A stretch of DNA of 20,290 bases from a virus: positions 1-20,290 of IMG/VR virus record IMGVR_UViG_3300034418_000737, one strand, 5' to 3'. The position numbers and the translations under genes were made by a program. Position 1 is the stretch's first letter; every line of letters starts with the position of its first letter. The notes below the pieces were generated by a model. It did no database searches and had not been told where the DNA came from. It was given only the letters and a program-made list of their open reading frames with translations. Shown here in pieces: positions 7,732 through 14,064 of the stretch.

Positions 7732-8835
7732 TTACTCACTGACGTTCGATTTTACACATACGTTTCTCTGTGTCAATGCACTATTTGCACTTTCATATGT
7801 GTGTTTCATGTATGGACGAACAGAACTCACATGATTGTGACCAGTCACAGACATGATCTGTGGCAGTGGCACACCCTTGTCCACCATCTGTGTTACACCA
7901 GTCCTACGTAAGTCCATCAGCCTCAGTTCCTCTGGCAGACCAGCCTCTCTCATGATACGTCTACCTGTTTTGGATAGACGCTCCATTCTATACGGACTAA
8001 ACACACCGCCTTCTGACTTAGGATATGGTGCAACGTATTTCTGAAAACCAAAGTCACTCTTCTGTTGCTTGAGCATGTAATGAAGATCATCTGATATAGG
8101 CAAGAATACTTCTGCCCTACGCTTGCTCTGTCGCAGGTATAACTGACGTGCTTCCATGTCTATGTTGTCCCAAGTAAGCACTCGCATATCACCCAACCGT
8201 TGGCACCATTCGTATGCCATCTGCACTATGAGTCCGACATTACGATATTCAAAAGAAGAATAAGCAACATCAAGAAAGTTGATAACATGTTCGTGTTCCC
8301 ATACTACCTTCCTTTGCTTTGCCTGTTTGCGTTTGATGTTACCAAACGGATTGACCGTAGCCTCTTCCATTGTGATGGCGTAGTTGAACACTCTGCTTGA
8401 CGCAGTAGCCACATGATTAGCAAAACTGACACCACGTTTCACCCATTCTTCGTATACTTGCTTTGCAACCTTAGATGTAACAGACAGGTATGGCTTGCTA
8501 CCAATTGCCGCACACAACTCAGACAAACAATAACGATAATCAACTTTAGTTGTGTCACGTAACATGCTGAAATCATTAGACTGATAGTAGAAGTCTACCA
8601 AGTCAGCAACGGTGCTACTCTTATTAAGTTTAACAATCTTAGATTGTTCTTCACGATACTTATCAATGCGATTGTTATACTCCCTCACTACCTTACGTGC
8701 TTCACGAATGTCACTTGGCAACTCACCACGTTCAACAAGGCCAGCGTCTACCCATTTCTGTGGTGGGTTGTAACGATAGGTGATGCCGCCAGATGGCGAC
8801 ACCCTTTGTTGCACATAGCGTGGTAGCTTAGGCAT
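7732..8835 (-). CDS. int: tyrosine recombinase / phage integrase
   Basis: A 367-residue integrase. The start is the ATG at 8835, which overlaps the upstream stop as TAATG; a longer reading from 8877 would run into the DUF932 gene. An N-terminal arm-binding region and a core-binding domain (about 70-165) precede the catalytic domain. Catalytic positions are Arg213 (QRLGDMR), Lys238 (QSKRRAE), Arg310 in MDLRRTG, His333 in TGHNH and Tyr342 in RPYMKHT. The usual His of the HxxR box is Met307 here, a substitution known to be tolerated at this position. It lies inside the replication array rather than next to a repressor, and no att site or tRNA is visible beside it. Confidence 0.92.
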   Translation of the reverse strand: MPKLPRYVQQRVSPSGGITYRYNPPQKWVDAGLVERGELPSDIREARKVVREYNNRIDKYREEQSKIVKLNKSSTVADLVDFYYQSNDFSMLRDTTKVDYRYCLSELCAAIGSKPYLSVTSKVAKQVYEEWVKRGVSFANHVATASSRVFNYAITMEEATVNPFGNIKRKQAKQRKVVWEHEHVINFLDVAYSSFEYRNVGLIVQMAYEWCQRLGDMRVLTWDNIDMEARQLYLRQSKRRAEVFLPISDDLHYMLKQQKSDFGFQKYVAPYPKSEGGVFSPYRMERLSKTGRRIMREAGLPEELRLMDLRRTGVTQMVDKGVPLPQIMSVTGHNHVSSVRPYMKHTYESANSALTQRNVCVKSNVSE

Positions 8836-9668
8836 TACGCTGCCTCTAACAACTTGAACCGCTTGTCGCTGACCCACTTGCTTACCTCCTGTTCACGTGA
8901 CCACATGCTGATTGCTTGTGTATCATTGCCTGTGTTCTTCAGGTTAAAACCATTACGATCATCAGCATACGATGCATAGTTTGTGAAGGCAGAATACAGT
9001 GCCCATTTGTTGTGACCACGGACAGCAGCCTCTTGCATATACAGGCTATACATACGCTCAGCTTTACGCTTAGAGCCTACCATCTCTTCCAGCAGTGACG
9101 ACACATTCACATAACGCAGGCTGGTCTGTGCCCACACCTGCAGCTCCTGTGTCTGCTTCCAGAAGTCTGACTGTGCACGGTGCAGCTCATAGATGAAGCT
9201 GTCCATTGTGAAGTTGGCTGTGTTCTTACGACGCACCTTGTCATAGTCACCACGGATCATGCCATTGGTGCAGAAGAAATCAATCTGCCCAAAGAACACT
9301 TGGTTGCTACACGAACCATCAATGCCATGCAAAGAGATGATACGCTGTGCCACCTCAGTCTCGTGCTTGTCTGTGGTGATACGTGCAGTGGTGTTAGGCA
9401 GTGTCAGGTCAAGCATAGTCCATGCACCATTACGTGCCGTGCGCCACTTTGTATTGGCACCTACCATAGCATCGTCACCTAGTTCTGACGTGAGTGTATC
9501 AACAACCCCGCTATAAAAATCACGGTGGCTTGCACAAGTAAACTTGTGACCGACAATTCCAAGGTATTCGCCAGTGTTTGCGTTAATGACATATTTTTTG
9601 TCCTCTACTTTGGTGGGTTCAAAGGTAACATCAAAGTCGATGTGATCAGGTAGCATATCGAAAGCCAT
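8835..9668 (-). CDS. DUF932-family phage/plasmid protein
   Basis: The ATG at 9668 is chosen because it has a strong SD (AAAGGAGAC) six bases upstream; an earlier in-frame ATG at 9731 has none. The 277-residue product resembles the DUF932 family of phage and plasmid proteins. It has a central FFCTNGM motif, a later helix-rich part, and an NKWALYSAFTNYASY stretch matching the family's conserved W-x-L-Y-x-A-x-T. The biochemical role is not established. Its location beside integrase and the replication genes fits the family's usual association with replication modules. Confidence 0.82.
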   Translation of the reverse strand: MAFDMLPDHIDFDVTFEPTKVEDKKYVINANTGEYLGIVGHKFTCASHRDFYSGVVDTLTSELGDDAMVGANTKWRTARNGAWTMLDLTLPNTTARITTDKHETEVAQRIISLHGIDGSCSNQVFFGQIDFFCTNGMIRGDYDKVRRKNTANFTMDSFIYELHRAQSDFWKQTQELQVWAQTSLRYVNVSSLLEEMVGSKRKAERMYSLYMQEAAVRGHNKWALYSAFTNYASYADDRNGFNLKNTGNDTQAISMWSREQEVSKWVSDKRFKLLEAA

Positions 9669-9734
9669 CAGCTTGTCTCCTTTAGGTTTATGTTTGGCAA
9701 CTGTGCCGTATTTATTCAAGTGGTGCAACACAAA

Positions 9735-10109
9735 TTAATAACGATAAAAGATGTGTTGCCCGTATGTCACAGTCTCTGTGAAGTGTTTGGCCCAATAGGG
9801 CGATACATATGTGGCATGGTAGAACAGCGCACCCTCTGTGATGTCAGGGGCTACACCACTTAACACGTCATGTGCAATCATCTGTGACTCTGCCCATGCT
9901 CGTTTATCCTTGGGCTTGTCAGACTTACCATCCCAATACCAGCTAAACTGGTGGCGCTGCTTTACTACATCACATACAGTATCAGGAAACTTGACGTGTT
10001 CCATACGGTTAATCACTACGTGGGCAACAGCATACTTGCCCATCATGTTTTCGCTACGTGCCTCGTGATATACATTCATAGCTAGGCACAACAATGCAGT
10101 TGTCATCAT
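9735..10109 (-). CDS. SleB/CwlJ-type cell wall hydrolase (Hydrolase_2)
   Basis: A peptidoglycan hydrolase, probably a lytic transglycosylase-like enzyme. The pattern CLAMNVYHEARSE with the presumed catalytic Glu16, then VAHVVINR, QFSW, and GALFYHATYVSPYW, is the SleB/CwlJ signature. I start at the ATG at 10109 (124 residues), nine bases after GGAG; a TTG at 10127 overlapping the upstream stop is the alternative. No signal peptide is obvious. It is coupled to a membrane-protein gene just upstream. It sits in the early/replication array, away from the M15 endolysin and holin genes, so it may act at another stage or under different control. Confidence 0.85.
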   Translation of the reverse strand: MMTTALLCLAMNVYHEARSENMMGKYAVAHVVINRMEHVKFPDTVCDVVKQRHQFSWYWDGKSDKPKDKRAWAESQMIAHDVLSGVAPDITEGALFYHATYVSPYWAKHFTETVTYGQHIFYRY

Positions 10110-10123
10110 GTCTGCACACTCCG

Positions 10124-10438
10124 TCAATAATATATTGGGCTGTTTACTTTAGGTCCAACGTTGGACTTATTAGTTTCGTGTTCAAACATTACGTCTTTAC
10201 GAACACGCCAGTATACCCAACTGAACTGGCAGTGGTTTGCATCACGGAACACATACCACGCCACAAAATCTATGATCGGCACGAAGTTAAACTTACCCTC
10301 ACGCTTCCAGCCCCAGTTACGGGCACTGAATGTTTGGTTACTTGGTCCGAACATCAGGACGTTGAACAGGACTGACAGGGCTATCCCTATCCTGCTCACG
10401 TAGTTTATCAAAGTCTTTCCATTCATCGCATGGATCAT
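10124..10438 (-). CDS. small membrane protein carrying a palindrome-encoded tail
   Basis: A 104-residue protein with a hydrophobic segment (about 15-30, SRIGIALSVLFNVLMF) and a second, shorter one (FVPIIDFVAWYVF). Conserved-looking stretches QTFSARN, ID and HCQFSWVYW recall, from memory, a small phage membrane protein family often near lysis genes. Its C-terminal 15 residues include KSNVGPK, encoded by the 14-bp palindrome at 10153-10166. That tail may be an insertion. It overlaps the SleB gene region. The ATG at 10438 is used; one at 10426 is possible. A partner role with the hydrolase is inferred. Confidence 0.65.
   Translation of the reverse strand: MIHAMNGKTLINYVSRIGIALSVLFNVLMFGPSNQTFSARNWGWKREGKFNFVPIIDFVAWYVFRDANHCQFSWVYWRVRKDVMFEHETNKSNVGPKVNSPIYY
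10153..10166. repeat. palindrome copy R1 (perfect)
   Basis: GTCCAACGTTGGAC is a perfect 14-bp palindrome within TTTAGG..ACTTAT context. It lies near the 3' end of the membrane-protein gene and encodes SNVGP on the minus strand. It is the leftmost of six same-orientation copies. Confidence 0.85.
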
Positions 10439-10440
10439 CC

Positions 10441-10680
10441 TCAGTGGATTGCGAGGGGGGCGGGGTGGATGTAGTCATATTCCGCAAACTCCTCGGCTTC
10501 GTATTCAGATACAGAGATCAAGTTAATGTTCACTGCCTCTGGGTGCATGTGCTGTGCCATCATAATGGCAAAGTGTGTGGCTGTTTTCCAATCCTCTACG
10601 GCAGGGTAAGTGTCGTCCAATTGGACAACACTCTCCACACCGTCAATCTCAAGCGTTACTTCGTATGCATTGACGGACAT
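10441..10680 (-). CDS. acidic unknown protein
   Basis: A 79-residue acidic protein (many Glu/Asp) with an N-terminal beta-like stretch (NAYEVTLEIDGVESVVQLDD) and a helix (ATHFAIMMAQHMHP). GGGG lies 9-10 bases before the ATG. A perfect 12-bp palindrome, GTCCAATTGGAC, lies within it at 10615-10626. It lacks the flanks of the six-copy element and may be chance. No family is recognised. Confidence 0.65.
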   Translation of the reverse strand: MSVNAYEVTLEIDGVESVVQLDDTYPAVEDWKTATHFAIMMAQHMHPEAVNINLISVSEYEAEEFAEYDYIHPAPLAIH

Positions 10681-10685
10681 ATGGA

Positions 10686-10910
10686 TTACCCCGCAAAGTG
10701 AAACAGCTTACGCTGCGACATAGGATTACGTTCAACGTATAGGCTACGCTTGCCAACGTGATGTGCTGTCATGCACTTGTCACGCTGGAACAATGCAAGA
10801 CCACGTGACTTGACGCTACGCTTACGATACAAGCCTTTCAGGCCAAGGAAGTTGAAACGAAAGCCTTTGGTGCCATCATTCAGGGGTTTGGTTGCGATGA
10901 TTACGAACAT
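10686..10910 (-). CDS. basic unknown protein
   Basis: A 74-residue basic protein rich in Lys, Arg and Phe, with a strong SD (GAGGAGAAATAAAC). The middle (LKGLYRKRSVKSRGLALFQRDKCM) could bind nucleic acid. One cysteine, no membrane segment. It lies in the run of small early genes and is separated by two bases from the upstream 51-residue gene. Function is unknown. Confidence 0.65.
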   Translation of the reverse strand: MFVIIATKPLNDGTKGFRFNFLGLKGLYRKRSVKSRGLALFQRDKCMTAHHVGKRSLYVERNPMSQRKLFHFAG

Positions 10911-10912
10911 GT

Positions 10913-11068
10913 TTATTTCTCCTCTTTTGGTTTCAGGTCATACTTAGATACAAGTAGGTTATACATCATCATAGCAGCAGTTGTGACCATAGGATCACGT
11001 GCTCTGATCAGCCATGCCTCAAGCTCGGCCATGCTATCTGGTGTTGCAAACATGTCAGCAGGTTTCAT
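10913..11068 (-). CDS. 51-residue unknown protein
   Basis: A short reading frame of 51 residues starting MKPADMFATPDSM and ending KYDLKPKEEK. It fills the space between two likely genes and has AAGGA upstream at a loose spacing. The sequence is helical (AELEAWLIRARDPMVTTAAMMMYNLL) with a charged tail. It may be a small DNA-mimic or regulatory protein, but nothing in it is diagnostic. I include it because it closes an otherwise empty 170-base gap in a packed operon. Confidence 0.55.
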   Translation of the reverse strand: MKPADMFATPDSMAELEAWLIRARDPMVTTAAMMMYNLLVSKYDLKPKEEK

Positions 11069-11080
11069 GTGACAGTATCC

Positions 11081-11467
11081 TTATGCTACACGGACGTTGG
11101 AGGTGTCGATGGCACCAGTTTTGAATATGATTGGTTGCCAGCCATACGAACAGCAGGCATAGGCTTTGTTGCCTACAAGGTCAACAAGCACATCTCCTAC
11201 AGACATTGACGGGTGCTTACGGAAAGGGATCAGGTCACTGTTTACTTTCCTACCATACCCATTGCCTACGTCGAATGCTTCTTCGAGATCGTCAGCAATC
11301 ACGACAGCACTGGGTGTGTATAGGTCACAGGCAGCAGCGGCAGCAACACGTTTCTGTGCGTTGTCCTGCTTCAACATCATGCAGTCAACACGAATGTCCA
11401 GCAACGTCTGATCTGTGAATTGGCTGTTGGGCATTGTGATCTGATACAGAATGTAATGTGGCATCAT
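11081..11467 (-). CDS. unknown protein, 128 residues
   Basis: A 128-residue protein with a beta-rich start (HYILYQITMPN), an Ala-rich helix (VAAAAACDLY) and a C-terminal half with SVGDVLVDLVGNKAYACCSYGWQPI. That last part looks like a small beta fold seen in several phage early proteins. The start overlaps the stop of the upstream 46-residue gene (two tandem ATGs at 11467/11464). No catalytic motif is visible and the function is unknown. Confidence 0.68.
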   Translation of the reverse strand: MMPHYILYQITMPNSQFTDQTLLDIRVDCMMLKQDNAQKRVAAAAACDLYTPSAVVIADDLEEAFDVGNGYGRKVNSDLIPFRKHPSMSVGDVLVDLVGNKAYACCSYGWQPIIFKTGAIDTSNVRVA

Positions 11468-11604
11468 GCAATCCTTTTCTTTTGCAGCATTCGTTTGGTC
11501 ATACGGGCAAGCTCACGCTTACGTTTCCACTCATCACGTTTGATGGGTTTAGGTCCAACATCGGACTTAACAAACTTAATAAAGTTTTTCATTTCGTAAC
11601 GCAT
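11464..11604 (-). CDS. 46-residue basic protein containing palindrome R2
   Basis: A reading frame of 46 residues (MRYEMKNFIKFVKSDVGPK...), very rich in Lys and Arg, ending KRMLQKKRIA. AAAGGA lies upstream of the ATG at 11604, and an internal ATG at 11592 is possible. Residues 14-19 (SDVGPK) are encoded by the palindrome copy at 11553-11566. The stop overlaps the next start (ATGATG). High charge suggests nucleic-acid binding. It overlaps the upstream gene by 29 bases. Confidence 0.6.
   Translation of the reverse strand: MRYEMKNFIKFVKSDVGPKPIKRDEWKRKRELARMTKRMLQKKRIA
11553..11566. repeat. palindrome copy R2 (degenerate)
   Basis: GTCCAACATCGGAC, one step away from the R4/R5 variant, with the same TTTAGG and TTAA flanks as the other copies. 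It is inside the 46-residue gene and encodes SDVGP; the variant base changes Asn to Asp but keeps the frame. Confidence 0.8.
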
Positions 11605-11728
11605 TTTGCTTTTCCTTTCTGCTAAGCTTGCGTTTGTTACCCTTCTTAGGTGGTATGACCTGTGGGGCTTTGCGCTCTTGCAGCATAGCCTTTGCCACAG
11701 GGTTTACAATCCCCACTTTTGGTTTCAT
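11576..11728 (-). CDS. 50-residue basic protein, unknown
   Basis: The ATG at 11728 overlaps the upstream stop (ATGA), which decides this start over one at 11758. The 50-residue product is strongly basic, with a Lys/Arg run after a Pro-rich turn (QVIPPKKGNKRKLSRKEK). It may bind nucleic acid. It sits between the 117-residue gene and the 46-residue gene in a run of overlapping small frames. No family is recognised. Confidence 0.55.
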   Translation of the reverse strand: MKPKVGIVNPVAKAMLQERKAPQVIPPKKGNKRKLSRKEKQNALRNEKLY

Positions 11729-12078
11729 ATCACATACACCTTTCTGTCTTGCATCCATGCCAGTGATGCACCATCGAATACGCCTTCGTTGTCTTTGTAA
11801 ACAAAGCTATCATACTTGTATGGGTTGTATGTGATTTCATCCCACATATCAAACCCCCACGGCGTGTCCTGATCTAACAACTTGCCTACTAACCCAGCAT
11901 GAACATTCTTGCGCCGTTCTTTTAAGACACGATTACGCCCTGCTTGAGACACCTTGCCCTCTGGGCTTAGCAACATAACACTGTCACGATGGGCAATCAC
12001 CTTGCCCTTGTTATCGCCTTCCAGTGCCTTAATGGACCACAGCTTGCGGTGCAGGTTATAGTATACAAATACCTTCAT
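11725..12078 (-). CDS. conserved phage early protein (MKVFVYYNLHRKLWS type)
   Basis: A 117-residue protein. The ATG at 12078 is chosen because longer readings overlap the upstream gene deeply. The sequence pattern (MKVFVYYNLHRKLWSIKALEG, then KGKVIAHRDSVML, then KVSQAGRNRVLKERRKNVHAG) is one I recall from many phage genomes as a conserved hypothetical protein, with no known role. It starts one base after the Gp88-like gene's stop and ends in an ATGA overlap with the next gene. It is mixed alpha/beta and not membrane bound. Confidence 0.75.
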   Translation of the reverse strand: MKVFVYYNLHRKLWSIKALEGDNKGKVIAHRDSVMLLSPEGKVSQAGRNRVLKERRKNVHAGLVGKLLDQDTPWGFDMWDEITYNPYKYDSFVYKDNEGVFDGASLAWMQDRKVYVI

Positions 12079-12079
12079 G

Positions 12080-12778
12080 TCAGTGCTCCGACAAATGCAC
12101 AACGGTGGTGCGGTTGATAGTTTTCTGCGAGAAACAGCCAGCCTTGCAGTCAGCACAATGGCCAGACATTTTCTTCCATGTCTTGGGGCATTTGAACATG
12201 CGTTCACCATTCGGTGCAACAGTGCGGCTGTCGTCGCCATAGAACATGATATTCCAGCCAGCATCCATCATGTCATGCCATTCGGCATCAGTGTTAGACG
12301 GGTCAAACGATGCATTGATGGCGCAGTTCGGCAGCGTCATAAGCTCAATCTCAATCAAGCTGCGAAGCAAGACATTGCGCCAAGCACGAGTCGGTATCCA
12401 CCACAATGTGTCTGGCATAGCCTCACACATAGCCTTAATGCGGTATACGTCCTGAATGTCCTTGATGGCTTCGCCACGGGTCATGTGACGAACACGTTTG
12501 GTCTGCTTACGTTTCTTGTACAGCCAAGCTTTGACATTCGTCATGGAATGCACATCCAGCTTTTGCCAGATTGTTTCACAACGATCATCACGCTTGGCCA
12601 TGTTCTTATACATTCGATACAGCTTGACGTTATAGCATGTCGTATCGCAGTAGTCAGTGCGGTGCACACAAGTCCCTTTGTGATTGTCAGTGTCGTTGAT
12701 AGGGCGGTCAGAGGCAAACATGCCAATGTCGTCACAGAAACGAAACAGATCATTCAATTCAGCGTTAGAGACTGTCAT
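12080..12778 (-). CDS. Gp88-like cysteine-containing phage protein
   Basis: A 232-residue protein with an N-terminal cysteine group (TCVHRTDYCDTTCYNVKLYR, about 36-55), a middle stretch with RHMTRGEAIKDIQDVY and LWWIPTRAWRN, and a C-terminal group CPKTWKKMSGHCADCKAGC. This order, cysteines then an 'R-H-x-S/T-G-E/D' segment then 'TR' then a CxxCxxxC cluster, recalls the mycobacteriophage Gp88 family. The family may bind a metal or Fe-S cluster, but its role is unknown. The start has an SD inside a small stem (AACCTGAAAGGTT), and palindrome R3 lies just upstream. Confidence 0.6.
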   Translation of the reverse strand: MTVSNAELNDLFRFCDDIGMFASDRPINDTDNHKGTCVHRTDYCDTTCYNVKLYRMYKNMAKRDDRCETIWQKLDVHSMTNVKAWLYKKRKQTKRVRHMTRGEAIKDIQDVYRIKAMCEAMPDTLWWIPTRAWRNVLLRSLIEIELMTLPNCAINASFDPSNTDAEWHDMMDAGWNIMFYGDDSRTVAPNGERMFKCPKTWKKMSGHCADCKAGCFSQKTINRTTVVHLSEH

Positions 12779-12784
12779 GGGTTT

Positions 12785-12797
12785 AACCTTTCAGGTT
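12785..12797 (-). promoter_or_regulatory. SD hairpin, copy 1
   Basis: AACCTTTCAGGTT on the plus strand; in the mRNA AACCU-GAA-AGGUU forms a 5-bp stem enclosing the SD (AAAGG) of the Gp88-like gene. The same 13 bases occur upstream of the gene starting at 13296. Confidence 0.5.
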
Positions 12798-12802
12798 GTT
12801 AG

Positions 12803-12816
12803 GTCCAACGTTGGAC
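12803..12816. repeat. palindrome copy R3 (perfect, intergenic)
   Basis: GTCCAACGTTGGAC with TTAGG/TTAAG flanks, lying in the non-coding gap upstream of the Gp88-like gene. It is identical to R1 in its core, which shows the element is not kept only because of the peptide it encodes elsewhere. Confidence 0.85.
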
Positions 12817-12844
12817 TTAAGTTTCAGTTACACTGTATATACAT

Positions 12845-12884
12845 GTTATATAACACTTTCAATAAATATCAAGTGTTATATAAC
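12845..12884. repeat. 14-bp perfect inverted repeat around AT-rich centre
   Basis: GTTATATAACACTT and AAGTGTTATATAAC flank a 12-base centre. It contains TAACAC-N16-GTGTTA, the same half-sites as the three control-region operators with 11 more bases of spacing. It lies between two minus-strand genes and lacks a following T-run on either strand, so it looks more like a binding site than a terminator. Confidence 0.7.
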
Positions 12885-12898
12885 TGTAATACTAGTGT

Positions 12899-13111
12899 TT
12901 AGTTAGCATCTTTCCAGCCACTGTCTTGTGACCAGCTTACGATGTGATTGTCACTGTCTTTGACGATAGTCAATTTAGGTCCAACATTGGACTTAGCCTT
13001 TGCCGCTTGCAGCTTGTTAAGCATACGCATAACTCGCTCTTGCTGCGTAGGTTTACGAAGCCGAGCACTGCTAGAATGCCAATTGAATTGCTTATGCAAT
13101 TTGTATGCCAT
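12899..13111 (-). CDS. 70-residue basic protein containing palindrome R4
   Basis: The ATG at 13111 overlaps the upstream stop (TGATG), favouring it over one at 13126. The 70-residue product begins MAYKLHKQFNWHSSS, then has a basic helix (ERVMRMLNKLQAAKAK), then the palindrome-encoded KSNVGPK, then TIVKDSDNHIVSW. The element sits at a junction between a helix and a beta-like tail. It may bind nucleic acid. Family unknown. Confidence 0.62.
   Translation of the reverse strand: MAYKLHKQFNWHSSSARLRKPTQQERVMRMLNKLQAAKAKSNVGPKLTIVKDSDNHIVSWSQDSGWKDAN
12979..12992. repeat. palindrome copy R4
   Basis: GTCCAACATTGGAC, arms GTCCAA/TTGGAC, in a TTTAGG..ACTTAG context inside the 70-residue gene, encoding SNVGP in the same frame as R1, R2 and R5. 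Confidence 0.85.
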
Positions 13112-13296
13112 CACATTCCTGCCCATTCTTCCGGGGTGATACCCGTCATGAGAAACTCACGTTGCTCTGGTGACAAATGTGGCATGACGTTTTGGATCAA
13201 AGATCCATTCAGCCATTCAGCCAATTGCTCATTTGTGACAGGCAAATCCATTTCATGGATTATGCCAGACAGAATGGATTCACGTTTGATAAGCAT
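13111..13296 (-). CDS. conserved small phage protein (PVTNEQLAEWLNG type)
   Basis: The ATG at 13296 follows an SD in a small stem (AACCTGAAAGGTT), favouring it over the ATG at 13329. The 61-residue product has the pattern VHEM-like IIHEMDLPVT, QLAEW, G-LIQNVMPHLSPEQREFLMTGITPEEW, which I recall from many phages as a conserved hypothetical. It resembles a small all-helical, possibly regulatory, protein. It overlaps the next start. No function is established. Confidence 0.75.
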   Translation of the reverse strand: MLIKRESILSGIIHEMDLPVTNEQLAEWLNGSLIQNVMPHLSPEQREFLMTGITPEEWAGM

Positions 13297-13301
13297 GTTG
13301 T

Positions 13302-13314
13302 AACCTTTCAGGTT
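13302..13314 (-). promoter_or_regulatory. SD hairpin, copy 2
   Basis: Identical 13 bases to 12785-12797 (AACCTTTCAGGTT), six bases before the ATG at 13296. The SD AAAGG forms part of a 5-bp stem with a GAA loop in the transcript. Confidence 0.5.
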
Positions 13315-13331
13315 AAGTTGATCCAGCAAGA

Positions 13332-13349
13332 CAGTCCCCGAAGGGACTG
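13332..13349 (-). terminator. 7-bp stem with UUCG loop, weak terminator or processing hairpin
   Basis: On the leftward transcript CAGTCCC-TTCG-GGGACTG forms a perfect stem closed by a very stable C(UUCG)G loop. It is just after the first early gene. The downstream bases (TCTTGCTGG) are not a proper U-run, so partial termination or 3'-end protection is as likely as full termination. AGCAAGAC flanks it on both sides as a direct repeat. Confidence 0.4.
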
Positions 13350-13365
13350 CCCAAGCAAGACTAAC

Positions 13366-13962
13366 TTATGCAGCTTTGCTGTCAATCGTCTTGGCATTGT
13401 CAGCATATTCTGCAAGAATATCGTCGATAACATCAAGGATGTTAATGCCATTGACTTTGCAGACAGCTTTCAGCTGTTTAACGATTTCAGCTTTGCTGAC
13501 TACGCTAGGCTGCTCATTAACAGCTTTGCTGTCAGCTTGCTCTGGTCCAACATTGGACTTAACATCACTTTCAGTGGTGGCATCGGCTTCAGCCTTCGGC
13601 TTAGCCTTACGCATTGCAGCTTGTAAAGCTGTGAGGCTGGTAAAACCTTTCTTGCTTTCAGCAATAAACTTGCGGCATTCAACTTCGTTTTCAACGAACC
13701 ACAGTGCTTCGGAGCGACGACGTTTATCCACAATGTGGATTCCACAATCCTTCAGCCTTTGGCTGGAAATACGCTGACCACCCTCGGCTTTCAATTGCTG
13801 AAGCAATTTGCCAAGACGAGTGTCAAAGCCATCGGCTTTCGTGAAGGCATTGAAACGACGAACATCTGCTTTGCAGATCTTTTTCCACTCTGTTGCCAGA
13901 ATGAAGCCTTCAGCTTCAAGAGTGTTGATTTCAGGCTGTTCGATGGTGGTGATGGTGGTCAT
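13366..13962 (-). CDS. first leftward early protein, two-part, with palindrome-encoded linker
   Basis: A 198-residue protein, the first gene of the leftward array. The N-terminal part (about 15-105) is mixed and charged, with ADVRRFNAFTKADGF and a basic KRRRSEALWF segment that could bind DNA. A Lys/Ala/Glu-rich linker follows and includes KSNVGP, encoded by palindrome R5. The C-terminal part is helical (VSKAEIVKQLKAVCKV..ILDVIDDILAEYADN). A structured leader lies directly upstream. The first early gene often encodes a takeover or regulatory protein, but nothing here proves that. I do not recognise the family. Confidence 0.75.
   Translation of the reverse strand: MTTITTIEQPEINTLEAEGFILATEWKKICKADVRRFNAFTKADGFDTRLGKLLQQLKAEGGQRISSQRLKDCGIHIVDKRRRSEALWFVENEVECRKFIAESKKGFTSLTALQAAMRKAKPKAEADATTESDVKSNVGPEQADSKAVNEQPSVVSKAEIVKQLKAVCKVNGINILDVIDDILAEYADNAKTIDSKAA
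13545..13558. repeat. palindrome copy R5
   Basis: GTCCAACATTGGAC inside the 198-residue gene, encoding SNVGP in its linker. The left flank (TCTGG) differs from TTAGG in the other copies; the right flank ACTTAAC is kept. Confidence 0.85.
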
Positions 13963-13973
13963 GGCTTTCTCTT

Positions 13974-14064
13974 TCTCTATCTAATGTTACATTAAGAGAG
14001 TTTACTTATCTCTCACCCTAAAGTGAGATAAGGAAACTATCTATGTAACTAGATTAGATAGAGA
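13974..14064 (-). repeat. 91-nt long imperfect inverted repeat in the leftward leader
   Basis: Left arm 13974-14016 and right arm 14023-14064 around the loop CCTAAA. Paired blocks, outermost first, are TCTCTATCTAAT, GTTACAT, AGAGAGTTT (one mismatch), CTTATC and TCAC, with only small bulges (TAG, TA, TC). In the leftward transcript it would make a strong stem ending about 11 bases before the first start codon. Confidence 0.8.

Noticed and set aside
10615-10626. GTCCAATTGGAC as a seventh palindrome copy
   Set aside because: It is a perfect 12-bp palindrome but lacks the central two bases and the conserved flanks, and it encodes a different peptide (VQLDD); probably chance.
12077-12802. Plus-strand open frame of 241 codons
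   Set aside because: Antisense to the Gp88-like gene, which has an SD, operon overlaps and recognisable motifs; the antisense product has none.
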